A stretch of 64,000 nt of DNA. Origin: Bacteroidota bacterium (lineage in GTDB: Bacteria; Bacteroidota; Bacteroidia; Cytophagales; Cytophagaceae). A program made the translations under genes and the position numbers. The stretch lies in contig JAEWYS010000016.1 of assembly GCA_023458555.1 (NCBI GenBank), forward strand, positions 62,001-126,000. The letters are read 5' to 3'. Shown here one piece after another: positions 50,426-59,651 of the stretch. How positions within the stretch are numbered: the stretch's first letter is position 1; each line of letters opens with the position of its first letter. The notes under the pieces were generated by a model. That model ran no database searches. It had not been told where the DNA came from and saw nothing but the letters and a program-made list of their open reading frames with translations.

Positions 50426-50801
50426 ATTTAACAGACTGTGCAATTCCGGCAAAGAGGAGACACCAGCCGATTATGAGTATTATACCGCCAAAAGGAGTTA
50501 CAGCTCCCCATTTGCCTACTCCGCTAAGGCACAGAATATATAGTGATCCTGAGAAAATAATTGTGCCAATAATAAACGCGATTCCTGCATAATTCAGCAA
50601 CGGCGATTGCACACGATACATGAGCAGGCCCAGAATAAGTAAAGCGAAAGCGTGATAAAACTGATATTTTACAGCGGTTTCATATACATCAAGCCTGCCG
50701 GAATTTGCCAGCATAGCTTTTAGGGCATGAGCTCCAAAAGCACCGATTGCGATGCCTGAGCCGCCTAATGCAGTCCCGATAAGTAAGAAAAGTTGTTGCA
50801 T
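50424..50801 (-). CDS. DUF423 membrane protein
   Basis: The 125-residue protein has four predicted membrane helices and the DUF423 start GTALGGSGIAIGAFGAHALK, with YHAFALLILG in the second helix. It belongs to the YgdD/TMEM256 family of small membrane proteins without known activity. It lies downstream of the YggS-type gene (8-nt gap). Confidence 0.92.
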   Translation of the reverse strand: MQQLFLLIGTALGGSGIAIGAFGAHALKAMLANSGRLDVYETAVKYQFYHAFALLILGLLMYRVQSPLLNYAGIAFIIGTIIFSGSLYILCLSGVGKWGAVTPFGGIILIIGWCLLFAGIAQSVK

Positions 50802-50809
50802 AATAATTC

Positions 50810-51484
50810 TTAATAATTTCTTGATCCAAATATGGAAGAGCCAACACGTATCAGCGTGCTGCCTTCATCCAGCGCTATTTCATAATCTCCTGACATGCCC
50901 ATGGAAATTTCCTTAAAATCAGCATTATCCAGGTGATTATATTTTTCTTTCATTAATTCGAAATACTGTTTTACTTCTCTGAATTCCTGCCTGACGACAG
51001 CCAGGTCGTCGGTATTGGTGGCCATTGCCATGAGGCCTTTGATACATATATTTTTGAGGCCGGCAAGTTGAGAGGAAGATAGTAAATCTTCAATTTCCTG
51101 CCATGACATGCCATGTTTTGTTTCTTCTCTGGCAATATGCAATTGCAACAAGCAATTGATTACCCGGTTGTTTTTACAGGCTTCTTTGTTGATAAGCTGA
51201 AGAAGTCTCAATGAATCAACTGAATGAATCATATATACGAATGGAGCTATGTATTTTACCTTATTGCTTTGCAAATGCCCGATCATATGCCAGAAGATAT
51301 CAGAAGGCAGCTGTGACTGCTTTTCAGTCATTTCCTGCACTTTATTTTCTCCAAAATGCCTTTGCCCGCTTTGGTACGCTTCTTGAACTGAGGTAACAGG
51401 ATGGTTTTTAGATACAGCAATCAGGGAAAAACGGCTGGTGTCATGTCCGGCTAAGATTTTGTTGATATTGTCAGCTATTGCCAT
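50810..51484 (-). CDS. YggS/PROSC family PLP-binding protein
   Basis: The 224-residue protein has the PLP lysine K26 in LIAVSKNHPV, the HFGENKVQE motif and HMIGHLQSNK, followed by GMSGDYEIA near the end. Family members control pyridoxal phosphate levels and have no known enzymatic reaction. Cytoplasmic. It is in one leftward unit with the DUF423 gene. Confidence 0.95.
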   Translation of the reverse strand: MAIADNINKILAGHDTSRFSLIAVSKNHPVTSVQEAYQSGQRHFGENKVQEMTEKQSQLPSDIFWHMIGHLQSNKVKYIAPFVYMIHSVDSLRLLQLINKEACKNNRVINCLLQLHIAREETKHGMSWQEIEDLLSSSQLAGLKNICIKGLMAMATNTDDLAVVRQEFREVKQYFELMKEKYNHLDNADFKEISMGMSGDYEIALDEGSTLIRVGSSIFGSRNY

Positions 51485-51611
51485 TAATAACAGATGGAGG
51501 GGTTAGTAAAAATTTCAGTAAAATTATATTTTTTCCTAATTTCAAAACAAAAAACACCACGAGGTATTTAACTTTTGAGTAAGAAAATTACAAAGATTTC
51601 TGATAAATAAT

Positions 51612-53165
51612 ATGACAATTTTAGGGTCAATTTTGAAAAAGGGGATTAAATTGAGTGCGGTTGCGGAAAAGGAAAAATCCTCCCCGGAAAATCAGCAGCT
51701 TAAGGAACTTCGTAAATTACTTACTGCAGCCAGAAATACTGGTTTTGGCCAGAAGTATGGTTTCGAAGCTATATTGAAAAGCGGCCAGAAAGATTTGAGA
51801 GATCTGTATCCGGCATATCGGAATAAGGTGCCGGTCTATTCATACAATACATTATTTGAAGAATGGTGGAATAAATGCAGGGAAGGCCAGAAAGATGTGA
51901 CCTGGCCGGGGCAGATCCGGTATTTTGCCCTGAGTTCGGGTACCTCCGAATCAGCATCCAAACATATACCGATTTCATCTGAGATGATTAATGCCATAAA
52001 GAAAACAGGCATACGTCAGATCAAAACGCTTTCAAAATATGACCTTCCCGATCGCTTATTTACCAAAGGTATTCTTATGCTGGGTGGCAGTACGGATCTT
52101 AATAAATCCGGACATTATTTTGAGGGTGATCTGAGCGGTATTCAGGCCAGCAAGATTCCGTTCTGGTTTCAGCGTTTTTATAAACCGGGAAAAGAGATTG
52201 CCAGGAACAGGGACTGGAATATGAAACTCCGGGAAATTACGCTCAATGCGCCTTCGTGGGACATTGGATTTGTAGTTGGGGTGCCTGCCTGGATTCAGCT
52301 TATGATGGAGGAAATTATTCGCCATTACAATCTGAAAAACATCCATGAAATCTGGCCCAATCTCGAAATATTCGTCCATGGCGGTGTTTCATTTGAACCG
52401 TACAAAAAAAGCTTCGAGAATCTGTTGGGCAAGCCCCTGACTTATATAGAGACCTATCTTGCTTCGGAAGGTTTTGTTGCATTCCAGAACCGGCCTGATA
52501 CATCTGCTATGGCGATGGTGCTGGACAATGGAATCTTTTTTGAATTTGTGCCATTCACCGAAAAGAACTTTGACGAAAACGGCGATCTGATAGCCTATCC
52601 TGAGACCCTGATGATTGATGAGGTTGAGGAAAATAAGGAGTATGCTCTGCTTTTAAGTACCTGTGCCGGAACGTGGCGCTATCTGATAGGGGATGTGATC
52701 CGGTTTACAGATAAATCCCGTTCTGAAATTCTGATAACGGGTCGTACCAAACATTATCTGAGCTTATGCGGAGAGCACATGTCTGTTGATAATATGAACA
52801 AGGCTGTCAGAATGACTGCAGAAGAGCTGGGAATATCCATCAAGGAGTATACAGTAGCCGGGATTCCCTATGACAGTATGTTTGCTCATCGCTGGTTTCT
52901 GGGGGTAGAAGGAGAGGCTGATTCTGAAAAAATAAAAAAACTGCTGGATGACAACCTGAAGATACTTAACGATGATTATAAAACCGAGCGTATAAGCGCT
53001 TTAAAAGAGGTGATGGTCAATGTGTTGCCGCTGGATGTTTTTTACGAATATCTGAAAAAGAAAGGGAAGGTCGGTGGGCAGAATAAGTTTCCGAGAGTGC
53101 TTAAGAAGAATCAACTGAATGAGTGGGAGGCTTTTTTAACGGAACAAGGTTTTCTTATTCAATAA
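51612..53165 (+). CDS. GH3-family acyl-adenylate/amide synthetase-like protein
   Basis: The 517-residue protein resembles plant GH3 enzymes: FALSSGTSESASKHIPI (phosphate-binding loop of ANL enzymes), PNLEIFVHGGVSFEPY, YLASEGF and RYLIGDVIRFTD. GH3 enzymes activate carboxylic acids with ATP and join them to amino acids. Bacterial members are less studied. It is followed after 13 nt by a LysE exporter gene, which may export an amino acid conjugate; this pairing is my inference. Confidence 0.87.
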   Translation: MTILGSILKKGIKLSAVAEKEKSSPENQQLKELRKLLTAARNTGFGQKYGFEAILKSGQKDLRDLYPAYRNKVPVYSYNTLFEEWWNKCREGQKDVTWPGQIRYFALSSGTSESASKHIPISSEMINAIKKTGIRQIKTLSKYDLPDRLFTKGILMLGGSTDLNKSGHYFEGDLSGIQASKIPFWFQRFYKPGKEIARNRDWNMKLREITLNAPSWDIGFVVGVPAWIQLMMEEIIRHYNLKNIHEIWPNLEIFVHGGVSFEPYKKSFENLLGKPLTYIETYLASEGFVAFQNRPDTSAMAMVLDNGIFFEFVPFTEKNFDENGDLIAYPETLMIDEVEENKEYALLLSTCAGTWRYLIGDVIRFTDKSRSEILITGRTKHYLSLCGEHMSVDNMNKAVRMTAEELGISIKEYTVAGIPYDSMFAHRWFLGVEGEADSEKIKKLLDDNLKILNDDYKTERISALKEVMVNVLPLDVFYEYLKKKGKVGGQNKFPRVLKKNQLNEWEAFLTEQGFLIQ

Positions 53166-53178
53166 AACCCTGGAATAT

Positions 53179-53814
53179 ATGATCTGGCAGGCAATATTAA
53201 GCGGACTAGGTTTTGGATTGATGCTTGCGCTTGTGCCTGGTCCCGTCTTTTTTGCCCTGATTCAGACAGGTATTGCCAGAGGTTTTAAGTACGGAGTACT
53301 TTTTGCATTGGGAGTTGCGCTGAGTGATGTCGCTTTTATAGGACTTACTTATTTTGGGGTTTCAGCTTTTCTGGACGATGATTTTATAAGAAAACTGCTG
53401 GGACTGACAGGGGGGCTGGTGATGATGATTTTCGGCGCTTTTTATTTTTTCAGAGGGGCGCGTACAACTATTGCCTATGAACAAATCAGCCGGCAACAAA
53501 AGGGGATTAGTCTGGTCATTAAAGGGTTTGTGCTTAATATTCTGAACCCTTTTGTGTTTTTTTTCTGGGTAGGAATGGTAAGTGTAATCAGTATTGAGTT
53601 TGGGAGTGATCAGCACCTGATCTTTACTTTTTTTATTACATCCGTTATTATGGTCTTTTGTGTGGATGTTTTTAAGTCTTTCATCTCTAATCTTATAAAG
53701 AAATTTTTTACTCAGCGCTTTATGATTATTCTTAACCGGGCTCTTGGGATTATCCTGGCCGGAGTCGGTATACGGCTGATTTATAAAGCACTGACGGATA
53801 CGCTGCTCGTATGA
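53179..53814 (+). CDS. LysE family translocator
   Basis: The 211-residue membrane protein has about six helices and the LysE/RhtB start GFGLMLALVPGPVFFALIQ with LNILNPFVFFFW in the middle. Family members export amino acids or related compounds by proton antiport. It is directly downstream of the GH3-like gene and converges on the VWA gene with only 2 nt between. Confidence 0.9.
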   Translation: MIWQAILSGLGFGLMLALVPGPVFFALIQTGIARGFKYGVLFALGVALSDVAFIGLTYFGVSAFLDDDFIRKLLGLTGGLVMMIFGAFYFFRGARTTIAYEQISRQQKGISLVIKGFVLNILNPFVFFFWVGMVSVISIEFGSDQHLIFTFFITSVIMVFCVDVFKSFISNLIKKFFTQRFMIILNRALGIILAGVGIRLIYKALTDTLLV

Positions 53815-53816
53815 TC

Positions 53817-54866
53817 TCAATCTTCTAGGCTATTGGTTAAAAAAGTGTTTTTGGTAAAGAGCCAGAGCAAATAAAAGATAACTCCCCATGTCAGATAAGG
53901 ATAATAAAAATCTTTGTATTGTGTATTGGCAGCTATGACATGCTTTGATTTATGCAGTGTATCGATTTTCTTAAATACACTTCCCAGCTGTGTCTTGTTT
54001 CGTACCCTGAAAAATTCACCTGAGGTCAAGGTTGTGATTTCTCTGAGGGTTTTTTCATCGAGATGCGATTCCACATAGATTGTTTTTTGGGTAGCCGGAT
54101 CGGTATATGGCACTTGTCCGGATTTGCCTATGGCAATGCTGTAAATAGTAATCCCGTAATATCGGGCTAGTTTTGCAGCGGCAACCGGAGAGATATTGCC
54201 TGCGGTATTTTCACCATCACTGATCAGGATCAGCAATTGTGATCTTCCTCTGGATTCAGTCAGACGATTTACTCCGGTGGCTATTGCAACTCCTATGGCT
54301 GTCCCGCTGCCGGGCATCATGCCGGTATGAATCTCACTAAGCCATTGTTTGAGCGCGGCATGGTCGTAAGTAAGAGGGGAAAGCGAAGCTGCACCTTCTC
54401 CAAATACCAGCAGGCCTATGAGGTCATTGGGACGCTGGTCTATAAAATCGGAGGCGACTTCGAGCGATGCCTTCAGCCGGTTGGGTTTAAGATCAGAAAT
54501 GTCCATTGATTCACTTATATCAAGGGCAATCAATATGTCTATTCCTTCAGAATAATCTGGTGATGTCATGATCAGCAGCTGAGGCCTGGCCAGAGCAGTG
54601 AGTATAAAAGCAATCGAAATACTTAATAAAATTGCCGGGATATGCCGGACTACGGAATTCTTGAACAGAGGATGCTCTTCAGATGAAAAAGCGAGCACCA
54701 GTTTATTTTTGAAGCGGAAATGCAAGAGCCATTTCAGGACAAACAGTATGGGAATAAGAAAAATAAAATACAGAAAATAGCTGTTTGCCCAGTGAAATGT
54801 TTGCAGGGTTTCATAGGATAACCAAGTGGGAGAAAGCCACTCAAAACTGTCCTTTGCGGAGTTCAT
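53817..54866 (-). CDS. BatA-like VWA domain membrane protein
   Basis: The 349-residue protein has membrane segments at the N-terminus (two, within about 25-85) and at the C-terminus (about 320-340), with a von Willebrand A domain between. The metal site ILIALDISESMDIS has the MIDAS DxSxS motif, and SDGENTAGN follows. It is the last gene of a Bat-type operon and overlaps the upstream gene by 26 nt. Bat proteins have been linked to oxidative stress and envelope integrity in Bacteroidota. No MoxR-type ATPase gene lies in this cluster. Confidence 0.9.
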   Translation of the reverse strand: MNSAKDSFEWLSPTWLSYETLQTFHWANSYFLYFIFLIPILFVLKWLLHFRFKNKLVLAFSSEEHPLFKNSVVRHIPAILLSISIAFILTALARPQLLIMTSPDYSEGIDILIALDISESMDISDLKPNRLKASLEVASDFIDQRPNDLIGLLVFGEGAASLSPLTYDHAALKQWLSEIHTGMMPGSGTAIGVAIATGVNRLTESRGRSQLLILISDGENTAGNISPVAAAKLARYYGITIYSIAIGKSGQVPYTDPATQKTIYVESHLDEKTLREITTLTSGEFFRVRNKTQLGSVFKKIDTLHKSKHVIAANTQYKDFYYPYLTWGVIFYLLWLFTKNTFLTNSLED

Positions 54867-55743
54867 TCTTACGGTTTATATATCTTGAGTTAGCAAATTT
54901 CTTTAAGGAGCCGGTAGCAGTTATCACTGCCCCGGAAGTAATGCCGCCAAATATAACCCTGTCTATTACAATGAGAGAATCTTTGAGATCTTCTTTACGG
55001 AAGAGCTCGGTGATTTCAGTAGATGTATAGGTTGCAATTGGTTTTCCCTCGAGGGCGCTGAGATAGTCTTTCCATAAGCTGAGCAGGCTTTTCAGGTAAT
55101 CGGTGTTTCTTTTGCTGCTATACAATCGCTCAAGCTTTTCAAATTGCATTATGAATCTCCGGTGGTTCTGAATGACATAGTAAATTCGGATACGCTGCAG
55201 TACAGGTTTGCCCAGGAATCGAAAGGAAAGGCTTAAAATCAACGTAATCAGTAATACGATTACTATGATAAGAGGGAAATTGGTTCTTTGCTCAATATGT
55301 TCCCAGTGTGGCGATTCTTTCAGAACGGGGTATTGGGGTATCTCCTGAAGGAGCTCTACAAGCTTTAATGACACCGGTTCGGGGTAGATAGTAAGGGAGT
55401 CGTTGTCGGCTAGTATATAAGCCGGAATCGAAAGCTGAGGATCAGGTACAATCATAAACAGGCGGAGCTGATATATTGTACAGTCCTTACTTATGCCGTT
55501 TTCGGTTACAGTCGGGAAATAGCGTTTTCTGATTAATTCAAAAGGATGAAAATGGAAATTCGTGTCAGGAAAAAGTACGCTTAGCTCCGGATCATGGTCA
55601 TATACCAGATAAACATCCAGCGGCTCACCAAGTGTTATTTCCTTTTTCAGCGAACCGGTTCGTATATCTGACTGTGCAGACAGAAAATGGCCGGAAAGGC
55701 AGAAAAAAACAAGAATAACAGACTGTATTATGAGGCGGTTCAT
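54841..55743 (-). CDS. Bat operon membrane protein, BatD/DUF4381-like
   Basis: The 300-residue protein has a signal peptide, an extracytoplasmic beta domain (about 25-150) and a transmembrane segment (about 155-177, FPLIIVIVLLITLILSLSF), then a cytoplasmic helical part with YLKSLLSLWKDYLSAL. It lies between the DUF58 and VWA genes with overlaps on both sides, which suggests a structural partner. I cannot assign it to a family with certainty. Confidence 0.75.
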   Translation of the reverse strand: MNRLIIQSVILVFFCLSGHFLSAQSDIRTGSLKKEITLGEPLDVYLVYDHDPELSVLFPDTNFHFHPFELIRKRYFPTVTENGISKDCTIYQLRLFMIVPDPQLSIPAYILADNDSLTIYPEPVSLKLVELLQEIPQYPVLKESPHWEHIEQRTNFPLIIVIVLLITLILSLSFRFLGKPVLQRIRIYYVIQNHRRFIMQFEKLERLYSSKRNTDYLKSLLSLWKDYLSALEGKPIATYTSTEITELFRKEDLKDSLIVIDRVIFGGITSGAVITATGSLKKFANSRYINRKNELRKGQF

Positions 55744-56609
55744 CAGCTTTTTTTCCTCCTTTTAAACAGATTGGCAAGCTGAGGAGCATAATCTTCATGT
55801 GTGTTCAGCCACAGATAAGCTGCATTATTAGTGATACAAAGATTTTTCAGAGCTGTTTTCCGATCGTTAAAACTTTTGGAAAATGTAGCCCGGAATTTTT
55901 TGGAAGATGTATTTACCCATTTAGTTTTCCGGGTTTCCTTGTCGACAACAGGAATAATGCCGAGCCTTGGAAAATTGAATTCAATCGGATCAGACAGGTG
56001 AATTACTACCAGATCATGTTTGCTGGCAATTGCCGTGAGCTTTTTTTCATATCCTTCATCTATAAAATCAGAAATAAGTATCACAATACTTCTCTTTTTC
56101 AGAATGCTGGACGAATATTGAAGGCAGGTATTCAGATCTGTTTTGGCTGATTTTGTCTGCAGGGCAAAAAGCTTATAGATAATGTGGTAAATATGCGGGA
56201 GTCCTTTGTCGGGACGGATAAAAATTTCTTTGATATTGCTATAGCCTATCAGTCCCACGGTGCTCGATTCACGGCCGGCTGACAGCGCCAGTATGGCACA
56301 TATTTCTTTGCCGATTTCCAGCTTTGCCTTACGTGCACTTCCTATTTCCTGGGAACTGCTGACATCCAGAATAAAGAAAACATTTTGCTCTTTTTCTTCC
56401 TTAAAAGTTTTTACGAATGTTCCGTGTCCCTTGGCGCTTACGTTCCAGTCGATTGTTCGTACATCATCCCCGTACTGATAGGAGCGAACATCGTCAAACT
56501 CAAGGCCGGACCCTTTGAAGACAGAACGGTAGTCACCACTTACTCTGCTGGTAACTTCCTTTCTGATTTTTATTTCGTACTGTCTGATTTTCTTTAGAAT
56601 CTCCTGCAT
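55743..56609 (-). CDS. DUF58 domain protein
   Basis: The 288-residue protein has the DUF58 core GSGLEFDDVRSYQYGDDVRT, then DWNVSAKGH and a VWA-like part with FFILDVSSSQEIGS. It is first in the leftward Bat-type operon, and its stop overlaps the next start by 1 nt. Such genes usually follow a MoxR ATPase, which is not seen upstream; the neighbour is a divergent DUF4296 gene. Confidence 0.92.
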   Translation of the reverse strand: MQEILKKIRQYEIKIRKEVTSRVSGDYRSVFKGSGLEFDDVRSYQYGDDVRTIDWNVSAKGHGTFVKTFKEEKEQNVFFILDVSSSQEIGSARKAKLEIGKEICAILALSAGRESSTVGLIGYSNIKEIFIRPDKGLPHIYHIIYKLFALQTKSAKTDLNTCLQYSSSILKKRSIVILISDFIDEGYEKKLTAIASKHDLVVIHLSDPIEFNFPRLGIIPVVDKETRKTKWVNTSSKKFRATFSKSFNDRKTALKNLCITNNAAYLWLNTHEDYAPQLANLFKRRKKS

Positions 56610-56661
56610 GGGAACTTTGGGAAGATTTCTAAAATTAATGTAAAATAATTAATTTTCTCCT

Positions 56662-57009
56662 GTGAAAAACTCATTCCTTATACTTGTGCTGGTATCAGCT
56701 ATGGCCTGCTCCGGTGACAAGCAGTCAAAACTGCCGGCTAATCTTATTGCAGAAGACACAATGGTGAATATTCTAATTGACATCCATGTGGCACAGGCAG
56801 ACGTCAGCATGAGAAATCTTCCGCAGGACTCGGCTGATAATCTCTTTCTGATTAAAAAGACAAAAATTCTTCAAAGCTACAATGCTGATGAAGCCCGGTT
56901 TAAGGATAGTTATTTTTACTATCTGGATCATATTTCACAATTGGAAGATATGTACGCCAGGGTTGTAGACAGTATTGGTTTGAAAGAGACACAGGCCAAT
57001 ATTAATTAG
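56662..57009 (+). CDS. DUF4296 lipoprotein
   Basis: A 115-residue protein starting with GTG at 56662. It has a lipoprotein signal ending in VSAMAC and the DUF4296 pattern LIAEDTMVNILIDIHVAQAD, followed by a YFYYLDHISQLEDMYARVVD helix. The family is restricted to Bacteroidota and has no known function. It is divergent from the Bat-type operon. Confidence 0.85.
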   Translation: MKNSFLILVLVSAMACSGDKQSKLPANLIAEDTMVNILIDIHVAQADVSMRNLPQDSADNLFLIKKTKILQSYNADEARFKDSYFYYLDHISQLEDMYARVVDSIGLKETQANIN

Positions 57010-57506
57010 CAGGTGGTGCAGGATCAGGCACTACGTTTTGTAAGTGGCTGATTGTAGTTGTTATCTATTGTTTTAAATTCCGATGCTTAAAGAGAACACT
57101 GGAGAATAAGCCTGTCTTTAATATACCAGGCTCCCTGAACTATAGATAATCTGCCAGACCCAAATCCGGTTTTGAATTAATGGGCTTCGAGGGCTTTGCG
57201 GGAGTCTTAGCCATCCATCACCAGACGATTTAGGTATTAAAAGACCGATAATCAGAAGCATGAAATGCTTCCGCGGCAGAAGCTTGTTTGTCTGGTGTTT
57301 TATTTTAAATCGGAAATATACATCCCAGCCCCACTGCTGGGGAGGGGAGCTTCAGCTTCGGGTGAAATTTTTTGCCTTCGGGTTGTTATCAGGAGTACTC
57401 ATATGGCTTCTTTTCCTGCCGGAAGCAGCAATAACAATTGTTGAGAAGTCCCGGTTATACCATGACGGGGCGTGCCCGAAAGAAAAACTTTATTGCACGG
57501 TACAGT
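57010..57506. other. Long non-coding gap before the response regulator
   Basis: Some 497 bp hold no gene that I can support. A 93-codon ORF at 57260-57541 has poor composition, no family marks and overlaps the regulator start, so I treat it as spurious. Short hairpins occur at about 57256-57272 (GAAGCAT/ATGCTTC) and 57325-57344 (CCCAGC/GCTGGG). The rest shows no clear signal. Confidence 0.5.
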
Positions 57507-57911
57507 ATGAAAAAGCTCAATTGTGTACTATTGGTGGATGACGACGGTGCGACCAATTTTATTAATTACAGAATTGTTAAGCAGCTTGATATAACAGAAG
57601 AAATTCATACAGAATTTAATGGGGAAAAAGCGCTCAATTATATTCAGTACTATGCGGAAAGACACGATAATCATGGCCCTGAGCTGATCTTGCTGGATTT
57701 GAAAATGCCTGTACTGGACGGATATGAATTTATGGAGTACCTGCGTTTGAAAAAATTCTCAAACAAGGACAAAATGAGTGTGCTGGTCCTTAGTTCCGGT
57801 GGCGGAAAAGATGATATGGAGCGATTGCTTCGGCACAATGTCCGTTATATTGCCAAACCACTGACTGCAGAATGCCTGACAGAGGCGCTTGGAATAAAGC
57901 ATTGTTTATGA
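57507..57911 (+). CDS. Single-domain response regulator (CheY-like)
   Basis: From ATG 57507 (134 residues, MKKLNCVLLVDDD) the protein is one receiver domain: acidic pocket D11-D13, phosphoacceptor D64 (LLDLKMP), S96-S97 and K117 (AKPL). The longer frame to 57438 adds 23 residues unlike the family. No output domain or kinase lies next to it, so it must act by protein contact or in a phosphorelay. It probably receives signals from a hybrid kinase elsewhere. Confidence 0.92.
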   Translation: MKKLNCVLLVDDDGATNFINYRIVKQLDITEEIHTEFNGEKALNYIQYYAERHDNHGPELILLDLKMPVLDGYEFMEYLRLKKFSNKDKMSVLVLSSGGGKDDMERLLRHNVRYIAKPLTAECLTEALGIKHCL

Positions 57912-57957
57912 TTTTACCAGTTTGATTTGTCTATAAACATTTTTTTATCTGACCTAC

Positions 57958-58866
57958 GTGAAGATAAGCCTGCTTCAAAAAGCCTGGAAATTATGCAAGG
58001 GATCGTTTTTGCATCTGGCAGAATGCAATCCATTGCTCCTCGCCTCATCTACAGCTTTTTTTGCGACGTTTAGCATAGCGCCTATTTTTGTGATTATTAT
58101 CCGTCTTTTCAGCGCTCTTTTGGGAGAAGAGGTTATAAAAGATGAAATATTGCTTAATATGAGAACCTGGCTTGGCAGGCAGGCTGCAATAGCTGTGCAT
58201 AGTGCGCTCGAAAATATGGCGGTGATTTCCGACGAATGGTATCTTACCTTACTGGGTTTTGCCTTTATGATCTTTATTGCTTCCTCATTATGGGCAACCA
58301 TTAAGGTAGCGATCAATCATATCTGGGGAGTGCGCCCAAAGTCCCGGCTTGACTACAAGGCAATGATTAAAGACCGTTTTATCGGAATTTTTCTTATCAT
58401 GATTTTCGGTGCCTTGATTCTAGTCAATATACTTTCACATCTGATGCTGGTATATATTCGTAAAAGTACGATGTCTTTTATAGGCGATTATAATCTGGTG
58501 GTTGCCGAATTTGCAGGAGAAGTGCTCTCATTTGTTATGATGATATTATGGTTTGCTCTGATATACAGGATTTTGCCGGCAGCTAAAGTGGAGTGGAAGG
58601 TGGTATGGATAGGAAGTATAGTGACAGGATTGCTTTTTGCAGCCGGTCGTTTCAGCCTGATTAAATTACTGCCGTCAGAGGGACTGGCAAGTATTTATGG
58701 AGCATCCGGATCTTATATGCTGATTCTGCTTTTCGTTTTTTATTCGGCCCTGATTTTTTATCTGGGTGCTGCCTTTACAAGAAAATATGCCGAATTTGCA
58801 GGCTATCAGATCCGGCCCAAAGCCAATGCAGTACGGATATATACAAAGGAGATATTTGATGAATAG
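57958..58866 (+). CDS. YihY/BrkB family membrane protein
   Basis: The 302-residue protein starts with GTG at 57958 and has about six membrane helices. The family marks ASSTAFFATFSIAPIFVI and SSLWATIKVAINHIW, followed by GASGSYMLILLFVFYSALIFYLG, are present. Family members are inner membrane proteins once called ribonuclease BN in error; their function is uncertain. It follows the response regulator by 46 nt. Confidence 0.92.
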   Translation: MKISLLQKAWKLCKGSFLHLAECNPLLLASSTAFFATFSIAPIFVIIIRLFSALLGEEVIKDEILLNMRTWLGRQAAIAVHSALENMAVISDEWYLTLLGFAFMIFIASSLWATIKVAINHIWGVRPKSRLDYKAMIKDRFIGIFLIMIFGALILVNILSHLMLVYIRKSTMSFIGDYNLVVAEFAGEVLSFVMMILWFALIYRILPAAKVEWKVVWIGSIVTGLLFAAGRFSLIKLLPSEGLASIYGASGSYMLILLFVFYSALIFYLGAAFTRKYAEFAGYQIRPKANAVRIYTKEIFDE

Positions 58867-58905
58867 ATTTGTTGCTACATATGATTTAATAAAGCATAAT
58901 AAATT

Positions 58906-59637
58906 ATGAACTATTATTTTATAACCGGAACAGGAAAAGGATTGGGCTATGCCCTGGCTAATCGCTTGCTGGAAGATGACACGAACAGGATAGTCGGAAT
59001 ATCAAGAACAAATCTTATCAGACACTCCAATTTCCGGCATGTATCAGTGGATCTTGGCAAAACTGAAATGCTCGAATCACTGATACCTGCACTATTTACT
59101 GAATTAATAAATCCCGAAAAGATCGTATTGGTCAACAATGCCGGGACTCTCGGTGAAGTAAACTATGTGGGCAGACTGGACAATGCAGCATTGCAGGAGG
59201 CATTTACTATCAACTTTATCGCTTCTGCAATATTGATGAATGAATTTGTCAGAAAATACAAAGAGGTTTCAGGTTGCCGTAAACTGATCATAAATATCAG
59301 CTCGGGAGCAGGTAGGAAACCTACCGATGGCTGGTCGGCTTATTGTGCATCCAAAGCGGCTATGGATATGTTTTCGGAAGTGCTGTCGGTTGAGAATCAG
59401 AAGGATCATAATGATTTAAAAGTCTTTTCCATTGCCCCCGGTATAATAGATACAGGTATGCAGGAACAGATCCGGAATGTGCCGAAGGAAAGTTTTTCCA
59501 GACTGGATGAATTTGTTGAATATAAAAAAGAAAACATGCTGGTAAGTCCCGAAAAGGTAGCGGAAAAGCTTCTGTATGTCATTAATAATGACTCAGAGTT
59601 TCATAAGCCTCTCTTGTCTCTGAGAGATCTGGTCTGA
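58906..59637 (+). CDS. Sepiapterin reductase-like SDR
   Basis: The 243-residue SDR has TGTGKGLG (7-14), NNAGTLG, the serines S132-S133 in NISSGAGRKP, and the catalytic Y146-x3-K150 in GWSAYCASK. The NNAGTLG and GW-x-x-YC-x-SK pattern and the APGIIDTGMQ segment are typical of sepiapterin/benzil reductases. It would reduce a pterin carbonyl such as 6-pyruvoyl-tetrahydropterin with NADPH; folE and PTPS at 337-1402 could supply that substrate. A general carbonyl reductase role is the alternative. Confidence 0.85.
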   Translation: MNYYFITGTGKGLGYALANRLLEDDTNRIVGISRTNLIRHSNFRHVSVDLGKTEMLESLIPALFTELINPEKIVLVNNAGTLGEVNYVGRLDNAALQEAFTINFIASAILMNEFVRKYKEVSGCRKLIINISSGAGRKPTDGWSAYCASKAAMDMFSEVLSVENQKDHNDLKVFSIAPGIIDTGMQEQIRNVPKESFSRLDEFVEYKKENMLVSPEKVAEKLLYVINNDSEFHKPLLSLRDLV

Positions 59638-59651
59638 GTCCCGGCTGTTGT

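Noticed and set aside
57260..57541. ORF of 93 codons before the response regulator
   Set aside because: Composition is poor, no domain is seen and it overlaps the regulator's start in another frame.
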